This document shows positions 4,833 through 5,440 of a stretch of DNA of 5,440 nt, piece by piece; positions within the stretch are counted from its first letter, which is position 1; every line of letters begins with the position of its first letter. The translations under genes and the position numbers were made by a program. The notes beneath the pieces are model-generated. The model was not told the origin of the DNA. It ran no database searches and saw nothing but the letters and a program-made list of their open reading frames with translations. The stretch spans positions 1,043 through 6,482 of the forward strand of contig DKAU01000001.1 in assembly GCA_002450925.1 (NCBI GenBank), written 5' to 3'. The DNA is from Thiobacillus sp. UBA6918. Lineage in GTDB: Bacteria > Pseudomonadota > Gammaproteobacteria > Burkholderiales > Thiobacillaceae.

Positions 4833-5440
4833 ATGGACCTGCTTCAAAAACTAGGTGGACGGTTGTACCGAAAGTACGTCGTCTATTTCGCAGCGATGAT
4901 CGGTGCCGTGATCCTGGCGGGCGCTGGCAGCGACCTGTATTCGTCCTATCACAGGACCCGCGATACGACCATTGCCCTGAATCGGGAAAAAGCGGCGGCG
5001 GCCGCAATTCGCATCGAGCAGTTCATGCGAGAGATCGAGCAACATGTCGGCTGGACCAATCTTCTGCAGCGTTCCTCCGAACCGCTCTTGCAAAGGCAGA
5101 TCGAGTTTATCAAGCTGCTGCGCCAGGCGCCGGCGATCACCGATGCCATCTGGCTGGACGCCAACGGACGAGAACAGTTGCGGATTTCACGTCTGGCCAT
5201 GGACCAGCTTCACAGCGGCAAGGATTTCTCGCTGACCCCCGCATTTCAGGAAGCACGGAAGCATTCACCCTACCATGGCCCCGTGTATTTCCGGGAAGGA
5301 ACCGAACCCTATACGACTCTCGCCGTTCCTGCAGGGGATGGGGTAACGCTGGTTGAAGTAAACCTGAAGTTCGTCTGGGATGTGATCAACAACATCCGTT
5401 TCGGGGAAACCGGTTACGCCTATGTCGTCGATTCCAGCGG
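4833..5440 (+). CDS. Membrane sensor with periplasmic Cache-type domain, N-terminal part, cut by window end
   Basis: The frame opens at ATG 4833 and is still open at the window end: 202 codons and two bases. Residues 1-14 are short and basic (LYRKY), residues 15-33 form a transmembrane helix (YVVYFAAMIGAVILAGAGS), and a long helix follows (37-70). The remainder reads as a periplasmic Cache-type sensor domain: AITDAIWLDANGREQLRISR (101-120), a PAFQEAR segment (136-142), YHGPVYFREGTEPYTTLAVP (147-166), LVEVNLKFVWDVINNI (173-188) and GETGYAYVVDSS (191-202). This matches receptors whose cytoplasmic part is a histidine kinase, GGDEF, adenylate cyclase or methyl-accepting output; the output lies beyond the window. 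The start has no clear ribosome binding site, but a TAA at 4803 limits upstream extension and no earlier ATG exists. Its place behind two binding proteins suggests that they report to it, though that is inference. Confidence 0.85.
   Translation, partial: MDLLQKLGGRLYRKYVVYFAAMIGAVILAGAGSDLYSSYHRTRDTTIALNREKAAAAAIRIEQFMREIEQHVGWTNLLQRSSEPLLQRQIEFIKLLRQAPAITDAIWLDANGREQLRISRLAMDQLHSGKDFSLTPAFQEARKHSPYHGPVYFREGTEPYTTLAVPAGDGVTLVEVNLKFVWDVINNIRFGETGYAYVVDSS

Noticed and set aside
1..5440. CRISPR array, tRNA, insertion sequence or phage signature
   Set aside because: No regularly spaced repeats, cloverleaf, transposase or terminal inverted repeats were seen.

Overview
The window looks like chromosomal DNA of a Gram-negative proteobacterium, most likely a beta- or gammaproteobacterium. 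The evidence is a NasT-type ANTAR regulator, periplasmic proteins with Sec signal peptides, PF04392-type solute-binding proteins and a Cache-domain membrane sensor. Base composition looks moderately GC-rich by eye. No rRNA, tRNA, insertion sequence, phage gene or CRISPR array is visible. No single gene fixes the genus.

Layout: (i) Bases 1-21 are the 3' part of an intrinsic terminator whose left arm lies outside the window. (ii) Bases 45-1567, plus strand, hold two translationally coupled genes: an ANTAR-domain RNA-binding response regulator and a soluble protein with a PDC/Cache-like sensor domain. (iii) Bases 1572-1606 hold a terminator acting on the minus strand. (iv) Bases 1656-2511, minus strand, hold a probable two-gene unit: a small helical protein of unknown function, then a secreted single-domain cupin. 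(v) Bases 2512-2741 are a divergent regulatory region with a strong near-palindrome and weaker inverted repeats. (vi) Bases 2742-4756, plus strand, hold two tandem paralogous ABC-type periplasmic substrate-binding proteins with no permease or ATPase gene in view. (vii) From 4833 to the window end runs the N-terminal part of a membrane sensor with a periplasmic Cache-type domain, cut off by the window edge.

Two sensing modules can be proposed. The first is a cytoplasmic PDC protein that may control an ANTAR antiterminator, by analogy with NasS-NasT and AmiC-AmiR but with a different sensor fold. A terminator only 23 bases before the first gene would suit such control. The second is a pair of orphan binding proteins followed by a Cache sensor, which suggests ligand sensing rather than, or as well as, import. 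Both functional proposals are inference from domain type and gene order. The identity of the ANTAR, cupin, substrate-binding and Cache families is seen directly in the translations.
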